Shown: positions 1 through 13,633 of the stretch, piece by piece | How positions within the stretch are numbered: position 1 is the stretch's first letter | Layout of the letters: each line of letters begins with the position of its first letter | Assembly: GCA_005765155.1 (NCBI GenBank) | Contig: VCCP01000007.1 | Location: 823,501-887,500 of the forward strand | Direction of reading: 5' to 3' | DNA from: Zelopaecilomyces penicillatus | Taxonomy: Eukaryota > Ascomycota > Sordariomycetes > Hypocreales > Pseudodiploosporaceae | Length of the DNA stretch: 64,000 nucleotides | The notes under the pieces: generated by a model | The model's input: the letters and a program-made list of their open reading frames with translations, nothing else | The model's database searches: none | Told to the model about the DNA's origin: nothing | Made by a program: the position numbers and the translations under genes

Positions 1-1716
1 TTAATAATATTATTTAATTAAAGTATTAAATATACTTAAATATTTAAATATAATTTAATAACTTATAAAACTTAATTATTAAAGTTTAATATTTATAATT
101 ATAAGAATATTAAAAAGTAATTTAAAATAAATAAAATACTTTAATATAGCTATTCTTATTAAGAAATTTATAATTAAATTATTATACAGATTTTCTATCT
201 TTTATTTAATATATAAATATTATTTGATTTTATTATTTACTATTAAATTATATATTTAAAGACTTATTAATTAAGATATTATTATTAATATTTAAGAACT
301 ATTTAAATCCTAAATAAGAATTTAAAAAAATAATAAAACATATAATATTTATTAAGATTAAAGTAATAGAATTATTTTAAAGAAATTAACTTTTTATATT
401 AATATAATTAATAAATATATTATTTATATAAAAGAGGATTAATTATATTTAAAGGATTTAATATTTATATATAATATATTAAAAGAAAAGTCTTATATAA
501 TTAAAATAATAATATATTAAATAAGATTAAATTAAATTATATTATAAGCTAAAGGTTTTAAATTATAAATACTTTATATTTTAAATAGATTTATTAAAAT
601 ATTTTAAAGAAACTTATTAAAGATAATAATAAATTATAGATAATAATTTTAAATAATTAATTTTAAATCTAAAAATAAATTAAAAAAAAATTTAAAAAAA
701 AAGAATTTTATATATTATTATTTATTTATATAAATAACTCTCTTTTTAATTAAATAATTATATAAGATTTTAATAAAAATAATAATAATAATAAATATTT
801 ATTTAATTCTTATTTTTTTATTTTATAAATAATTAAATAATTTTAATATTAATTAAAAATGAATTATATAAATTATATATAAATTATATATATTTTATTA
901 TTTATATTATAAATATATATATTTATTATTATATTTATTTAAATTATATATTCTTTTCTTTTAAATATATTATATAATTATATTTAAGTTCTTAAATAAT
1001 ATTATTTATAATTACTTTTTAAAAGTATTATATATATTTATATTTTATTTTATTTAAATTATTATATAATATATTATTATTTTCTTTATATCTTAAAAAG
1101 AATTAATCTTTATATTAATTATATTAATTTATATTTAAGCTTTTAAAAAATTTAATTTTTTTTAATCTTATATTATTAATTAAGTTTTATTAAAATTCTT
1201 TTTTATTCTTTTTTAACATTATTTTTAATTATATATACTTTTTATAATAAGCTTAACTAATATCTTTAAAATTTTAAAATAATAAGAATATTTAAAAAAT
1301 CTAGAATTATAGGCTTAATAATATTCTTAATTTAATTATTTTTTAAGAATATATTTTTTAATTGTTTAAATTAAATTTATAATTATAAAATTATTTTTTA
1401 ATATAATCTTTATAATTATCTTATTTATAATTTAAATAATATTTATTATATATATTTAAAATTAATATATATAAATAATATTTACTATATATATTTAAAC
1501 TTATTATATATAAATAATATAATTAAATAATATATAATTAAATAATTATAATAATAATTAAAAATAATTATATATACTAATATATAAAATTAAATTAATA
1601 ATTCTATAATAATTAATAAATAAAATTTATATTCTTTTTGATTATTTTCTTAAAATATTAAAAAAATATTTATAAATATAATCTATTTTAATAAAAATAA
1701 ATATAATATAATAAAA
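1..1716. repeat. AT-rich RIP-degraded DNA, unassigned
   Basis: This stretch is nearly pure A/T with scattered CT, AG and GC dinucleotides and almost no CA, TG or CG. I see no open frame of useful length, no LTR and no inverted ends here. It lies just beyond the 3' end of the LINE-type element that starts at about 1,717. It is probably an older, unrecognisable transposon. Nothing more can be supported. Confidence 0.6.
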
Positions 1717-1740
1717 TTATTATTATTATTATCATTATTA
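1717..1740 (-). repeat. ATT trinucleotide tail at LINE 3' end
   Basis: Eight ATT units with one ATC variant mark the point where similarity between the two LINE copies (here and at 62,648) stops. Short trinucleotide tails in place of poly(A) are known for I-type LINEs. The boundary role is inferred from comparing the two copies. Confidence 0.55.
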
Positions 1741-4700
1741 ATCTTATAATTATATTAATTTAGTTTTTATATTTAGATTAGATTCTTTATAAAGTATATA
1801 ATCCTTTTTAATTTAATAGATAAAAGAGAAAAAATAAATAAAAAATCCCTATCCTTTTTTATATTTATATTTCCTTTTTATAATAATATAGTATTATTCT
1901 TTACCCTTTTATATATAATAGATCTTATCTTTATATCTAATAATTAAAAAGGAATTAGCTTAATATATATAATACTTATATATTTATTTAATTAAAGCTA
2001 GATAATTAAAGATTAATAAAGCTAGTTTTAAGGCTGGGTTAATATATATTATATCTTTAATAAGATATAATTAGTTTATTTTAAGTCCCTTATTATAAGG
2101 AATTTTTTAGGGCTTATTAAGATTTAGGATTTTATTAATTTTTATAGGATTTATTCTTTTATTTATTTTTAATAATTTTATAGTTTATTATTATTTTAAG
2201 GTATTATTATAATAGCTTTATTTTTCGTTATATTATTAATAATTATTAATAATTTTATAACTCTATTATTATATACTTTTATTATCTTTATTATATAAAC
2301 CTTGGTTTTTTTTTTTTTTTTTAAATTATTTTAATAGATAAGATCCTTTCTTTCCTTCTTTTTCTTTTCTTCTCTTTTTTCTTTTTTCTTAGGCTAGAGA
2401 TATTAATTATACCTTTATAATATCTTTAATATATTTTTATATAATACTTTCTAATAAATTATCCTTATTATTATCTTATTACTTATTTAATTAATATTAA
2501 ATAGTTAATAATATTATTATTATCCTCTCTCTTTTTATTATAAAGAGTATTATATCCTTATTATTTCCTTTCTTTATATAACTTAGATTAGATTTAATAA
2601 ATAAATATTAAAGAAAAAGAATCCTTTTAAAATACTAGTTTTATTATTAATAGATTTATTTATTTATATTATATCCTTATTATAATTAATTTCTTATTTA
2701 AAAAAAGATTATAAAGATTATCTTTAAAAAGAAAAAGGATTTTATCTTTTAAAATAATTATTATATTATATTATAAATAGATTTAACTTTATTATATTAT
2801 TATTATTAACTCTTATAGATATATATATTATTTATATATTATTATAAAGGATTTAAAATTTAATATTTATTATAATATTATTAATATATTATTTTAATTT
2901 TATATTATTATTATTATTAATATCTTTTAAGTTTTAATTAATATTATATTTATTATTATAATATATATTATAATTATAATAAGATATTTAGATTATTATA
3001 TTATTATAATAATATATTAATATTATTATTAAATATTAAAATTAATCTTATTTATTATTTAAGTCTTTTTTAATATTATAATTCTTATTAATAATCCTTT
3101 TACTATTAAGATAGTATATTATTATACTTTTATTATATTAATATAGTTATTAATCTTATATTAAGATATAATAGTTTAAAATATTATTAAAAACTATATT
3201 AAATATAAATTTTATAATATTATTATTAAATAATAACTAAACCTTACCCTTCTTATTATTTATATAAATCGATTAAAAAAGATAATTAAATTATTTTTAT
3301 ATTATTATATAAATCTTCCTATTCTTATTATATCCTTATTATATTATCTAATCTTTTAATAAAAGATTAAAATCCCTTTTAATAATATAAATCTTTATAA
3401 TATAAAGATAAAAAATAATAATATATAAATATTATTATAGCTTTATTATATCTAGTATATAATTCTTAAATATTTTATAATAATATTCTATTTATAAGTA
3501 TTTTAATATCTTTATTACCTTATTATTATCTTATTATTATCTTTTTTTTTATTTTTTATTTTTTAAATTTATATTATTAAATTATATTCTTTTAATTATT
3601 TAAGTTTTATTATCTATTATATAATCCCTTTTATTATAGGTAATATTATAAGTATATTAATCTAGTTAATTTTATTTTAAAGAGATATAATAGCTTATTT
3701 AACACTTTATTAATAATAGTTTAATATATCCTAATATTATAGAATAAAGTATTTAATAATCTTTTTTCCTTTATTCTTATAATTATATAATAATATAAGG
3801 TATAAGAGGATTATTTAATAATAAAGAAAGGCTTTTAATCTTATTTTTTTAATTCTTATTTATATAAATAATAAGCTTTTGATTTTAATTAGGTTATTAT
3901 ATTTTTATAAGGCTTTTTAATCTATTTATATAGATAATATTATAGTTATATAATAGGTTTATAATCTTTATAGTTATTAATATTCCTTTTAATAATATAT
4001 AAAGGCTTTTTTAGATTTCTATTCTTTAATTATTAAAGATTAAAGAGCCTATTTATTTTAAATAAAAGTCTTATATTATATTAATTTAATTAATTAAAGT
4101 ATTATAATTATATTAATATTATTATAATATTATATATCTATTTAAATAAATTTATATAGATTTATAAATAGTTTAGGCTTTTAACTTTTTATTATATAAG
4201 ATAGAGATTTAATAATAATATAAAGGCCTTTAATTTAAAAAGATAAATAAGAATAGCTTTATAGGCTTTAATAACATTATATAGGTATAGTATTTATATT
4301 ATATATATTATCTTAATCCTTTTAAAGATTAATAATTTATTTATCTTATAGAATATTATTATTTTATAAATAATAATACTATGGATTATTATAATATAGA
4401 TAATTTATATTATATAAAAAAAAGGTTTTTATATTCTTATAATAAATTTTATAAATACTAGATTCTATAATATAAATTTATTTTAAATCCGGGTTTAGTA
4501 TTTAATTAATATAAGTTTTTTATTAAATTTAATATTTAAAAATTATATATATTTTATAAGGTATATTATAGTATTATTAAATAAAAGGTTTTATATAAAT
4601 ATAATATAAACCTTAATAAAATAAATTAATTTAAATTTATTAAAATATAAATTCTAATTTATTAATTTATAATTATTTTTTATATATTTTTTAAGCTTTT

Positions 4701-4822
4701 TTAAATTAAAGATAGATATTATTTATATTAGGGTTATTATTAAATAGATTTATATTATTAATAAATCCTATTATATTTAAACCTTAAATCTTAATTAAAG
4801 CTTAATATAAGATAATAATATA
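1717..4822 (-). mobile_element. LINE (non-LTR) retrotransposon copy A, 3' part, RIP-degraded
   Basis: Read on the minus strand, 4,741-4,773 gives GFINNINL, which fits the GF-[AV]-DD-[TI]-N catalytic box of LINE reverse transcriptases with both Asp turned to Asn (GAT to AAT, a RIP-type change). The matching upstream RT segment lies at 7,978-8,300, on the far side of the inserted MULE, so one RT gene is split in two. The element ends at a short ATT trinucleotide tail (1,717-1,740). The same sequence ending in the same kind of tail recurs at 62,648-64,000. By family this would be a Tad1/I-like element; that assignment is inference. All frames carry many stops. Confidence 0.7.
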
Positions 4823-4890
4823 GAGTATTGCTATTCATATATTACTTTTTTGCTATTCGTATATTAATGGCCTGTGCATAGCTTATTTTC
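4823..4890 (+). repeat. MULE copy 1 left terminal inverted repeat
   Basis: This end contains two internal GCTATTC-TATATTA units in tandem and ends near a TATGCATAC block. Its reverse complement matches 7,910-7,975 and, with RIP changes, 61,835-61,902. It is the least RIP-altered of the four MULE ends in the window. Confidence 0.75.
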
Positions 4891-5276
4891 TATGCATACT
4901 CCTCTATCCCAGGCCTGCATACCCAAATTTGACTATATAAGGCTGGCACTTTAAAGGATGCTATAAAAGTCATATACAGCCCTGCAATAACCTTATTATA
5001 ATTCCACCTTTGCATTCAACTTATAATATTATAACTTTACCTCCCTTAATACTTTAATAATATAGCTACCTTATTTCTGCCCTTAATGCTGCTATTAGTG
5101 ATATATATATCCTTCGCTAAGCTTTATGAATTCCTTTAGAATTTTTATTATAATAATAGTATAGTTTTAATAAAGAAATTATTATATAACCCTTATAACT
5201 TTAATAGCAATGGTATTAAGACCCTATCTTCCTATACTCTTGTATATAATAGGGCTGAGGTAAGAGCTTCTATTAG

Positions 5277-5671
5277 TTTAATAGAGGGAAAACAATATAT
5301 ATAATAATACCAATACCACCCATAGAACTATAGTATGATTTTAAGGTAGTTATATAGCTAGTATAGTCTATAAGGATTAAATAGGCAAGAAAAGCTATAA
5401 AGTGATAATATAATAAAATGAACTTAAGAGATCAATTGATTATCCTATAATTAATCAAATAAAGAAGATAGCTTTTTAATAGCTAGTCTTTTAAATATAT
5501 TAGAAAAATTCTTAGATAGAAAAGGGAAAAAACTTAAATTAGATAATATCTGCCCTATTTAAATAGCCTGGGTATAGCCTATCTACTTATATAGTTCAAT
5601 CCCTTTAAGTGCAGTTTATATAGCTATAGCTTAATTAATTAGTAAGGGGGTGTATTTAATCTAGTTATTAA
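5277..5671 (-). mobile_element. Solo Gypsy LTR inside MULE copy 1
   Basis: This 395-bp block aligns along its whole length with the LTRs of the Gypsy element at 31,695-44,544 (reverse orientation) and with the solo LTR at 47,150. It starts TTTAATAGAGGG and ends GTTATTAA. The 5-bp sequence attag occurs on both sides (5,272-5,276 and 5,672-5,676), a clean target duplication. No internal Gypsy sequence is next to it, so it is a solo LTR left by LTR-LTR recombination. It lies within the MULE near the start of its coding part. Confidence 0.88.
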
Positions 5672-5689
5672 ATTAGCCTAGGGCTTTAA

Positions 5690-7560
5690 TAGGTTTCTAT
5701 TAGGTAATTAAATTATAAGTTCAAGATTATTATTTTAGCTATATTAAAGTTAAATTAGAAGTGGACTTTTTATATAATAGAAAATAAATATAATTATCTA
5801 CTATTATTAGATACCTCTGTATATCCTATATTATATTATTGTATAGAGTTATAGTAAATGCTTTAGGGTATACTTATTAAAAACCATGGTCTAGCTGCCT
5901 ATAAGATATATAATATCCTAAAGTCTTTAAGCCTTATAGAAGCTAGCTTTTTTATTTAAAAGGATATCTATAATAACCATTAGAAGCTTTATACTATTAG
6001 CCTTAAAGGCCTTATAATAATACAAGCCTTTATCAAGGCCCTTAAGAAGGGTGGCTTATAGTATTATATAAAGTTCTCTTCTAATAATAAGCTTAAGGCT
6101 GTTTTATGGACTTTTCTATGGTATAAAGTTATATAGAAGTGTTTTCCTAAGGTTCTTAATATAGATAATATATATAAGATTAATCGCTTTAAACTCTATC
6201 TTTTTTAGGTTATTAGTATTATTAATTAGAAATCCCTTATAAATTTCACTTTTAGCCTTATTAATATAGAGAAAGAGATTAGATTTTAATAGCTTTATAA
6301 GCAGCTTTATGATTTCTATAGCTAGCTTGGTATTCATACATTATATATAATTATTATTAATAAGGAAATAGCTTTAAAGAGAGCTTTGGATTTAACTTTC
6401 CTAGACTTATAATAATAGCTTTATATTTATTATATAAATACTAATATAAAGTTAAAGATTTGATTATATTAAAGAGATTTAAATATTTTTATAGCTCCTA
6501 ATAATATTAAAGATATTAAGACTAAGGAAATTAATAATAATTTAATTATATAAGAGGTAGAGCAGTAGCTTACTAAGGCTGATATAGCCTCTAGCCCTAG
6601 TCCTAATAATTATAACTAAGATACTATATTTAAAGCTTAATAGGTTATTATCTATATATTATAGGAAGCTAATTTCTTTAAGGTATAGTAAAAGATAAAG
6701 GCTATATATAATAGCTACTAAAATTATATCTTAATATATATTTCAAAGGAATATATACCTTAATATAGATAATAAGCAAAGTATTATCTTAATAAATATT
6801 ATAACTTTGGTTAATAAATTAATAGCTTTATTGAAATAGTATATAAAGATCTAAAATCCTATTTAATTAATAGATATATAGATCTTTATTTCCTTTTTAA
6901 TTTAATATAATAAATAATATAATAAAAAGAGTATATATATATTAAAAAGGCTACTATAATATAGATATACTAATAGCTTTAATTCCTTAAGCAGGCTTAG
7001 CTTAATAATATAATTACTATTATTATATATATAGCTATTGATTTAGTTAATAAATAATATCAGCTAGCCCTAGCTATAATTCCATTATTAACCTATAAAG
7101 CTATACCACTTAAACCTTATAATAATCGCTTTATATAGCAGTATAGGCTCCCTTATATATATCTTATTCTATAGAAGCTAGAGGCTATAAAATCACTCTA
7201 TAAGGAGGATATTTATCCTTATTAATAGCTTGAAAAGCTATTAATAAAGAGAGCCCTATTTACTATAGAAGATCCTAGCTAATTTAATTACTAGGATTTA
7301 AAAGAATTATTACTTTAAATCTATGATCTTAATATTATCGAAAACCTCTATAACTGCCTATACCTTATAATAAATAAGAAGCTGCTAATACCACCCAAGC
7401 TTAGTATATAAGGCATAGAGGAAAGTGAAGCTATTCTAGCTATATAGAGCATACATAAGCATAAGTATAGGCGCACCCGCTTACCCTATATAAGCCAGCC
7501 AGCTTTATAGAGACTTAATACTAGTATTCATAGAGAGCCTTTAGGATATAAGATCAAGAA
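5690..7560 (+). pseudogene. MULE transposase pseudogene
   Basis: Frame reading on the plus strand between about 5,940 and 6,480 gives, with stops, blocks typical of fungal MULE transposases. These are a WTF..KCFPKVL segment, then D-N-I-Y-K-I-N-R-F (family D-x-T-Y-K-T-N-R-F, first catalytic Asp), then INKEIALKRALD (family TDRELAL, second Asp lost to Asn), then Y-I-N-T-N-I (family WHINKN). Many stops are TAG/TAA in place of CAG, CAA or TGG, as RIP would produce. The 5' part lies upstream of the solo LTR at 5,277-5,671. The exact gene limits are not fixed. Confidence 0.72.
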
Positions 7561-7909
7561 AGCCTTAAGTTAAGCTCTATTTACTAATCGATCAAGTAAT
7601 AACCTAATTAATAAATAATAATAACTTTAAATAGGATAAGAGGCTATACTGGCTTCTATATTAGAGGCACTAAAGATATTAGGGATAGGAAGTTTAGATC
7701 ATACTATATAGCCAAGTATATGACTTGAAGTATAATACTTTAAAGAAGAGTATAGATTTAAAGGAATTAGATTGGCCTTATATAGTGTAGCTAGCTAGTT
7801 TAATTAAGGAATTAAATCACTATTATATTGATAGTAGCTTATAAAAAATTCTAGCCTAATATATTATAATTTATATATAAGGGTATAGTAAAGTTAGTGG
7901 AGAAGTATA

Positions 7910-7975
7910 TAGTAGAGTATATATAGGCTATTAATATATAAATAGTAAAAAAGTAATATATAAATAGTAATACTT
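7910..7975 (-). repeat. MULE copy 1 right terminal inverted repeat
   Basis: The reverse complement aligns with 4,823-4,890, differing mainly by G-to-A and C-to-T changes. It also matches the left end of copy 2 at 59,283-59,350. Confidence 0.72.
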
Positions 7976-10900
7976 ATAATATATAGGATAAAGAGAATTA
8001 AAAAGAATAAGGATCCTTATAATACTCTTATAAGAATAGAGTATAAATCTATTATAATATTATCTAAATATAGTTTTACTATCCTTTTATTAAGATAATT
8101 ATATAACTAGTCTATTATTTATTTTAGGAATCCTTTTTTTTAAAGAGTTTAAAAAGGTTTATAGTATAAGATTATATTAAAGGCCTTTTTAATATTTAAT
8201 TAAAATAATATTATATTATTATTATAGTTTTAAGCCTTTTATATACCTTTTATAAATATAAAGATTATAGGTTTAATACTTTAGCTTATTTAATTTCTTA
8301 TCTAGCCTTTTAATAGAAGATTTATTTATTTTATAGTATTAAAGATATATCTATTAAGAATTATTTTAATAATCTTCTTTATTATAATTAATAAAAAGAT
8401 AAATCTTTATTCTTTAATAATTTAATAGATTATTAGCTTTTTCTTTAGCTTTTTTAGGATTATTATAATTATATTATAGAATTATTATAGGAAGTATTAT
8501 AATTTAAAGCTTTTAATTATTAAATATACTATTATTATATAAAGTGATTAATTATAGGTTTTAAGAAATCCTATTAGGATATTATCTTTATTTAAGGCTT
8601 TTTATTATCTCTTTTAAAAAAAGAAAGAATTTTTCAATTAAAATTATTATTTTCTTTATAGCTATAATAATTTTAATATTATTATTATATCTTAATAATA
8701 ATAGTATTAAAAATTTTAAAAATATCTAGCTTTTAAATCTAGCTTATCTTTTTAAGTTTTATATCCTTTTTTTTAATAAGATTAATTTTAAATAATTTAT
8801 ATTAACTCTTTCTTTTTATTAAATAAAGGGTTTTATTATAATTCTTTTTTAAGATATAGAGTTTATTTAAATTTATTTATAATCTTAAAATATAATAATA
8901 ATATCTTATTTTTTTAAGCTTTTAAATTATTTTTTAAATAGTTTTATTTTATTAAAATATAGATATTTCTTTAGCTTTATTATATCTTTAGGGTATTATA
9001 TTATCTATAATACTTTATAATTATATTATTAATATATTTATTTTTAGGTTAATATCTGGATATTCTTATTAATTATAAAAGATTAATTTATTTAGTTTTT
9101 TAATTTTAATTATATTTATTTTTCTTTAAACCTACCCTTTTATTATATTAATTTAAAGATAAGAACTTATTATAATCTTAACTTTTATTATTAATAAAAA
9201 ATAATTAGATCCTATAATATTTATATTAATACTTTAATATTTATATAATAGATTTAAGTTATATTAGGCTAGGTTTGGAATATTAATCTATTAGCTATCC
9301 TTAGCTTATATAATTATTTTATAAAAAATAATTAAAAAGAGATATTATTATTATATTAATTTAAATATAATCTAAGCTTTTAATTAACTTTTATAATAAG
9401 TATTTTATATTAAGTAATATATCTTAAAATTATTTATAAGGATATATTATCCTTATAATTAAGGTATTTTTATAAATAATATAATTTATAGCCTTTTATT
9501 ATAGGGTTTAAAATATATAGATTATATTATAAGGATATTCTTATCTTACTTTAAAATAATATAGATTTAATTCTTATTAGCTTATTATAATTATATTATA
9601 AGGTTATATTTTTTATAGATATATATTATTCTATATTATATAGTATTTATCTTTTCTTATAATAAAAGGTATTTTTATTTATAGACTAATTAATAATTTT
9701 TATATGATAATAATATTATATTCTTTATATAATAATAATATTATATTCTTTATATAATAATAATATTATATTCTTTATATAATTATATTAATATCTTAGC
9801 TTTATTTAAGCTTTTTCTTTTAATATTTTAATATAATATAGATAATATTATAAAAAGGGGGTGGTTATATAATCTTTTTATATTATTATTATTATTATAA
9901 TATTTATTATAAAGGCTATAATTATATTCTTATTAAGATTAAAAATATTATTATTTATCTTAATATTAATAATATCTTTTTGAGGATAATTAATTAGATT
10001 TTTAAAAAGTGTTATATTTATATTATATTAAAGTAATTATATATTTATTATATTTATTATATTATAATATATTAAATTAAATTAAAAGGGTTTATATTTA
10101 TAAGCCTTTTTGGATTTATTTATTTTAGTTTATTTTTTAAGATATATATTTATAAAGGCCTTATATTCACTAATATAAATAATAAAGCTTTATAATAGCT
10201 TATTTTTTTTTATAATATATTTATTAAATCTTTTAGGGTATATATTTATATGTTTATTATAAAAATAATATATTATCTTTATTATATTATAGGTATAGGC
10301 TTTATATCTATATTTAAGATATTTAAAGTATTTTATTAATTAGATTATTTTATTATAGGGTTTATATTTATAAAAGCTTTCTTTAAAAAGAAAGCTTTTT
10401 TTAATTAATTTATTTATACTTTTAAGAATAATAGCTTTAAAAAGAAGTATTATTTTTATAATAATAATACTTTAAGATAGCTTAATATATATTCTTAATA
10501 TTAATTTAATTAGATTTTATTAATAGATTTTAATTTTTATATTATCTTTATTTTATAAATATAATAATAGTATTAAGATTCTTTTAATTAATATTAAATA
10601 GATTCTTATAATAATTAAGGTATCTAATTTAAATATTAAAAATTAAATAGTTTTATTTATAATTTATTAAGATATAAAGTTAATAAAAGTTATTATAATA
10701 TTATTATTTAATAGATATCTAGTTATTATTATATCCTTATAATCTATTATTATAGTAAAATTATTAAAATTATTTTTAATTAATCTATTTATAATATTAT
10801 TTTTAATTATAAATTTAATAATTAATTTATATATATATCTTTAAAATATAATCTTTATAATAAAGGTATTAATTATTTTTAATATCCTTTTAATTATTAT

Positions 10901-11500
10901 TATTTAAATAAATTAATTTTTTTTTATAATATTAAATTCTGTAAGGATTTTTATAATAATCTTTTTAATCTTTATATTTAATTATTAAGAATAATATTAT
11001 ATATTTATAATATTATTAATAAATATTTAAAATTAATAAATTAATAAAATTATTTTTATAGATATTTCCCTATTAATTAATAGATATTAAAGTTCTTTTT
11101 AATTTTTAATTTTTTTTATTTTATACTTCACTTATAACTTAATATTATAGCTCTTTTTAATCCTATTAATTCTAATATATCTAGGGCTATAAATATTATA
11201 ATCTCTAATATATTAGTATATATAATATCTATCTTATCCTTTATAATATCCCCTTTTAGATTATTATATAATATTATAGTTAAAGATAATTAACCCTAAT
11301 AATTCTATTTGTTATATTAATTTATATTTTAAAGGTAATATTATTAAATATAAGGCTTATTATTTAATTCTTTTATTATTCTATAATAAAATTAAATATA
11401 TATTTATTTATAAATATTTTTTAAATTTAATTTTTAAGTATTATTTAATTAAAATTATTATTTAAATAATTAATTTTAAAAATAATTATTTATAATATAA
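7976..11500 (-). mobile_element. LINE (non-LTR) retrotransposon copy A, 5' part, RIP-degraded
   Basis: Minus-strand reading of 7,978-8,300 gives KAFNIILYYKPF, then KKGFLK, then an R-x-x-K-L segment, then VL-stop-GSLFFLILFILYI. This is the order of LINE RT motifs (AFD, RG(I)P, and the IPQGSPLSPILF box with its Gln turned into a stop). Reading then breaks at the MULE and resumes at 4,773. A segment at 10,577-11,363 has a second copy at 51,657-52,446. An endonuclease domain should lie toward 9-10 kb, but I could not read it reliably. The 5' end is not defined, and the upper limit given is where recognisable similarity stops. Confidence 0.65.
9703..9785. repeat. 25-bp tandem repeat, about 3 copies
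   Basis: The motif ending ATTCTTTATAT recurs with starts at 9,721, 9,746 and 9,771, a constant 25-bp period. It lies inside the degraded LINE. It is probably a slippage expansion. Confidence 0.75.
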
Positions 11501-13390
11501 ATTTTTTTAATTATTTTTTTTTAAAAAAAATATTAATTTATTAAAAATAAAAAATAAAAATATTTATAAAATAATTAAAATAAATAAAAAGTTATCTAAT
11601 AATAACTATATAATATATAATAAAAGATTTAATCTTTAATCCTTTTTATATTATAAAAAAGCTTATTATTTATATATATTAGGTTTTAAAAGTTATATAA
11701 TTTAAATTCCTTTTAAAACTTATTTAAACTTTAATTATTATTATTTATTTAATAAAATTAATATTATTATATAATATTCTTTTAATAAAATAATTTATAA
11801 AATAATTTCCTTTTTTAAATAATTATAAATATAATATATAATATAATATATTATAATATAAGTTTTATTATTTTTCTTTTTATTTATAATATAATTCTTT
11901 ATAATATAATATATATTTTTATAAAGTATATAATTAAAGATTTAATAATTTATTTTATAATATATATTATTAAACTTTTAATCTATTATATATAAAATAA
12001 TATAGTTTTTAAATTATAAATAAATATTTTTTATATAATAATAAATAAACTATTTAATATATAATATAATATTTTAAGGTTATAATTTTAATAATATTTT
12101 AATTAAATATATATATATATATATATTAATAATACTTTAATTAAATCTTTATATATATATATATATATTAATTAATTTAAATTATACTTTATCAAACTTA
12201 ATTTTAATAATTTTATAATAAAATATTAAATTATTATTTTAATTAATTAATTATAAAAATATTAATATAATTTAATTATTTAAATATAAAATATAAATTT
12301 ATAAATAATTAAAATTTGATTATTTTCTTTTGTTATTTATATTATTATTTTCTTATATATTAATTTATTAAATATCTTTTATTTTTTAAAAGATTAAAAA
12401 GATATTATTATAATAATTATAAATTATTTAAAACTTTAATAATTTCTATATATAAATAATAAAGATAATATAAAAATATAAATATTATCTTTTAAATAAT
12501 AATAATATCTATAAAAAAGCTCTTATATTAAATAATAATATTTAATTTAAATTTATATTAATATATTTATTATAATATATTTAATTAAAAAACTTATTTT
12601 AATTAATTATAATAAAGTATTATAAACCCTTTTTTAATATTAATTAAAGTTAAGATTCTAGCTCTTAATTATACTTTATCTTTAATCATATTTTTATATT
12701 AATTTATTATATTTTATACTTAAATAAAACTATTTATAAAAAATTATATAAAATACTTATTATAGTTTTTTTCTTATATTATTAAATAGATATTATCTTA
12801 TTAATTAATTTTTCTTTTTTTTTTTAATTTAATTTATTAATTTTTTATATATTATAAAATATATTTATAAAATATAAATTATAATTAAATTATATAAAAT
12901 CTTTTATAAATCCTTAATAACTTAAAATAATTATATAAAAATATAATTTAATATAATAAGAATTATCTTTATGTAATTAAATTATATTTATCTAATTAAA
13001 TTATAAATAGCATCTAATTTATATTAATCAATATTTTTATCTTAATATTTAATATAATGTATTCTTTTTAAAATCTTATTTAATTTATATAAGAGATAAA
13101 TTAAACTATAAAATTTTAAATCTAATAATATATATTATAACTTATAAAATAAATATAGATTTAAATATATTTTCTCTTTTATATATAGATTTTTATAATA
13201 ATAATATCTAAAAAATAAAGAAATTATTTAATATTTTAAATTATTAAGGATTTATTAAAATTCTTTATTTAATTCTTTATAAATATTATTATATAACTTT
13301 ATAAAATTATATAAATATATAAATATATAATAAATAGAATTTATAGAATTATTTATAAAATCAATAGTATTATATAATTATATAATAGCT
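11500..13390. repeat. AT-rich RIP-degraded DNA, unassigned
   Basis: No frame, LTR or inverted end could be recognised. It includes TATATATA runs near 12,110 and 12,150. Composition changes abruptly to normal at about 13,400, where gene island 1 begins. Confidence 0.55.
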
Positions 13391-13633
13391 TATATTTAAT
13401 TATATTTTAGTTATAGCTTGATAAGGTAATTGGCCTATTCAAGATACAGTGTTTCAGTGTAAAAGGTGGCGGGTGGCTGGGGGCTAGGGGTCTCGACTCA
13501 TAGGCGTACAAGAACTGTTTAACAAAGGTTATTAGCAGAATGGGCCAGTATTGAGTGACACCACATATGACTCCGTTATCGCGGTTTTGCAACGCTCGCT
13601 CGCATTTGCCTATAGCATAATCCATCGAAGCAT
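13391..13633 (+). promoter_or_regulatory. Island 1 left edge and zrg17 upstream region
   Basis: GC content rises sharply at about 13,410. The 240 bp before the zrg17 start presumably hold its promoter and 5' UTR. The antisense frame here has no recognisable family features and I do not call it a gene. No specific binding site stands out. Confidence 0.4.

Larger units (their letters stand above)
4823..7975 (+). mobile_element. Mutator-like (MULE) DNA transposon copy 1, degenerate
   Basis: Both ends carry matching terminal inverted repeats: 4,823 starts GAGTATTGCTATTC and 7,975 reads back as the RIP-altered equivalent, with similarity running about 65 bp inward. An 8-bp duplication, ataatata, flanks it exactly (4,815-4,822 and 7,976-7,983). 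The inside encodes a broken MULE-type transposase on the plus strand. A second copy with the same ends lies inverted at 59,283-61,902. Without the LTR inserted at 5,277 this copy would be about 2.75 kb, close to the 2.62 kb of copy 2. The left end keeps more G and C than the right. It is inserted in the LINE RT gene. Confidence 0.82.

Noticed and set aside
6116..6337. Minus-strand open frame of 73 codons in AT-rich DNA
   Set aside because: It runs antisense to the MULE transposase relic, whose plus-strand motifs are recognisable.
9703..9785. Regularly spaced repeats that might suggest a CRISPR-like array
   Set aside because: The units are directly tandem with no spacers, and the sequence is fungal nuclear DNA.
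13407..13625. Minus-strand open frame left of zrg17
   Set aside because: It sits in the zrg17 leader region and has no recognisable features; a divergent gene starting here would run into degraded DNA.
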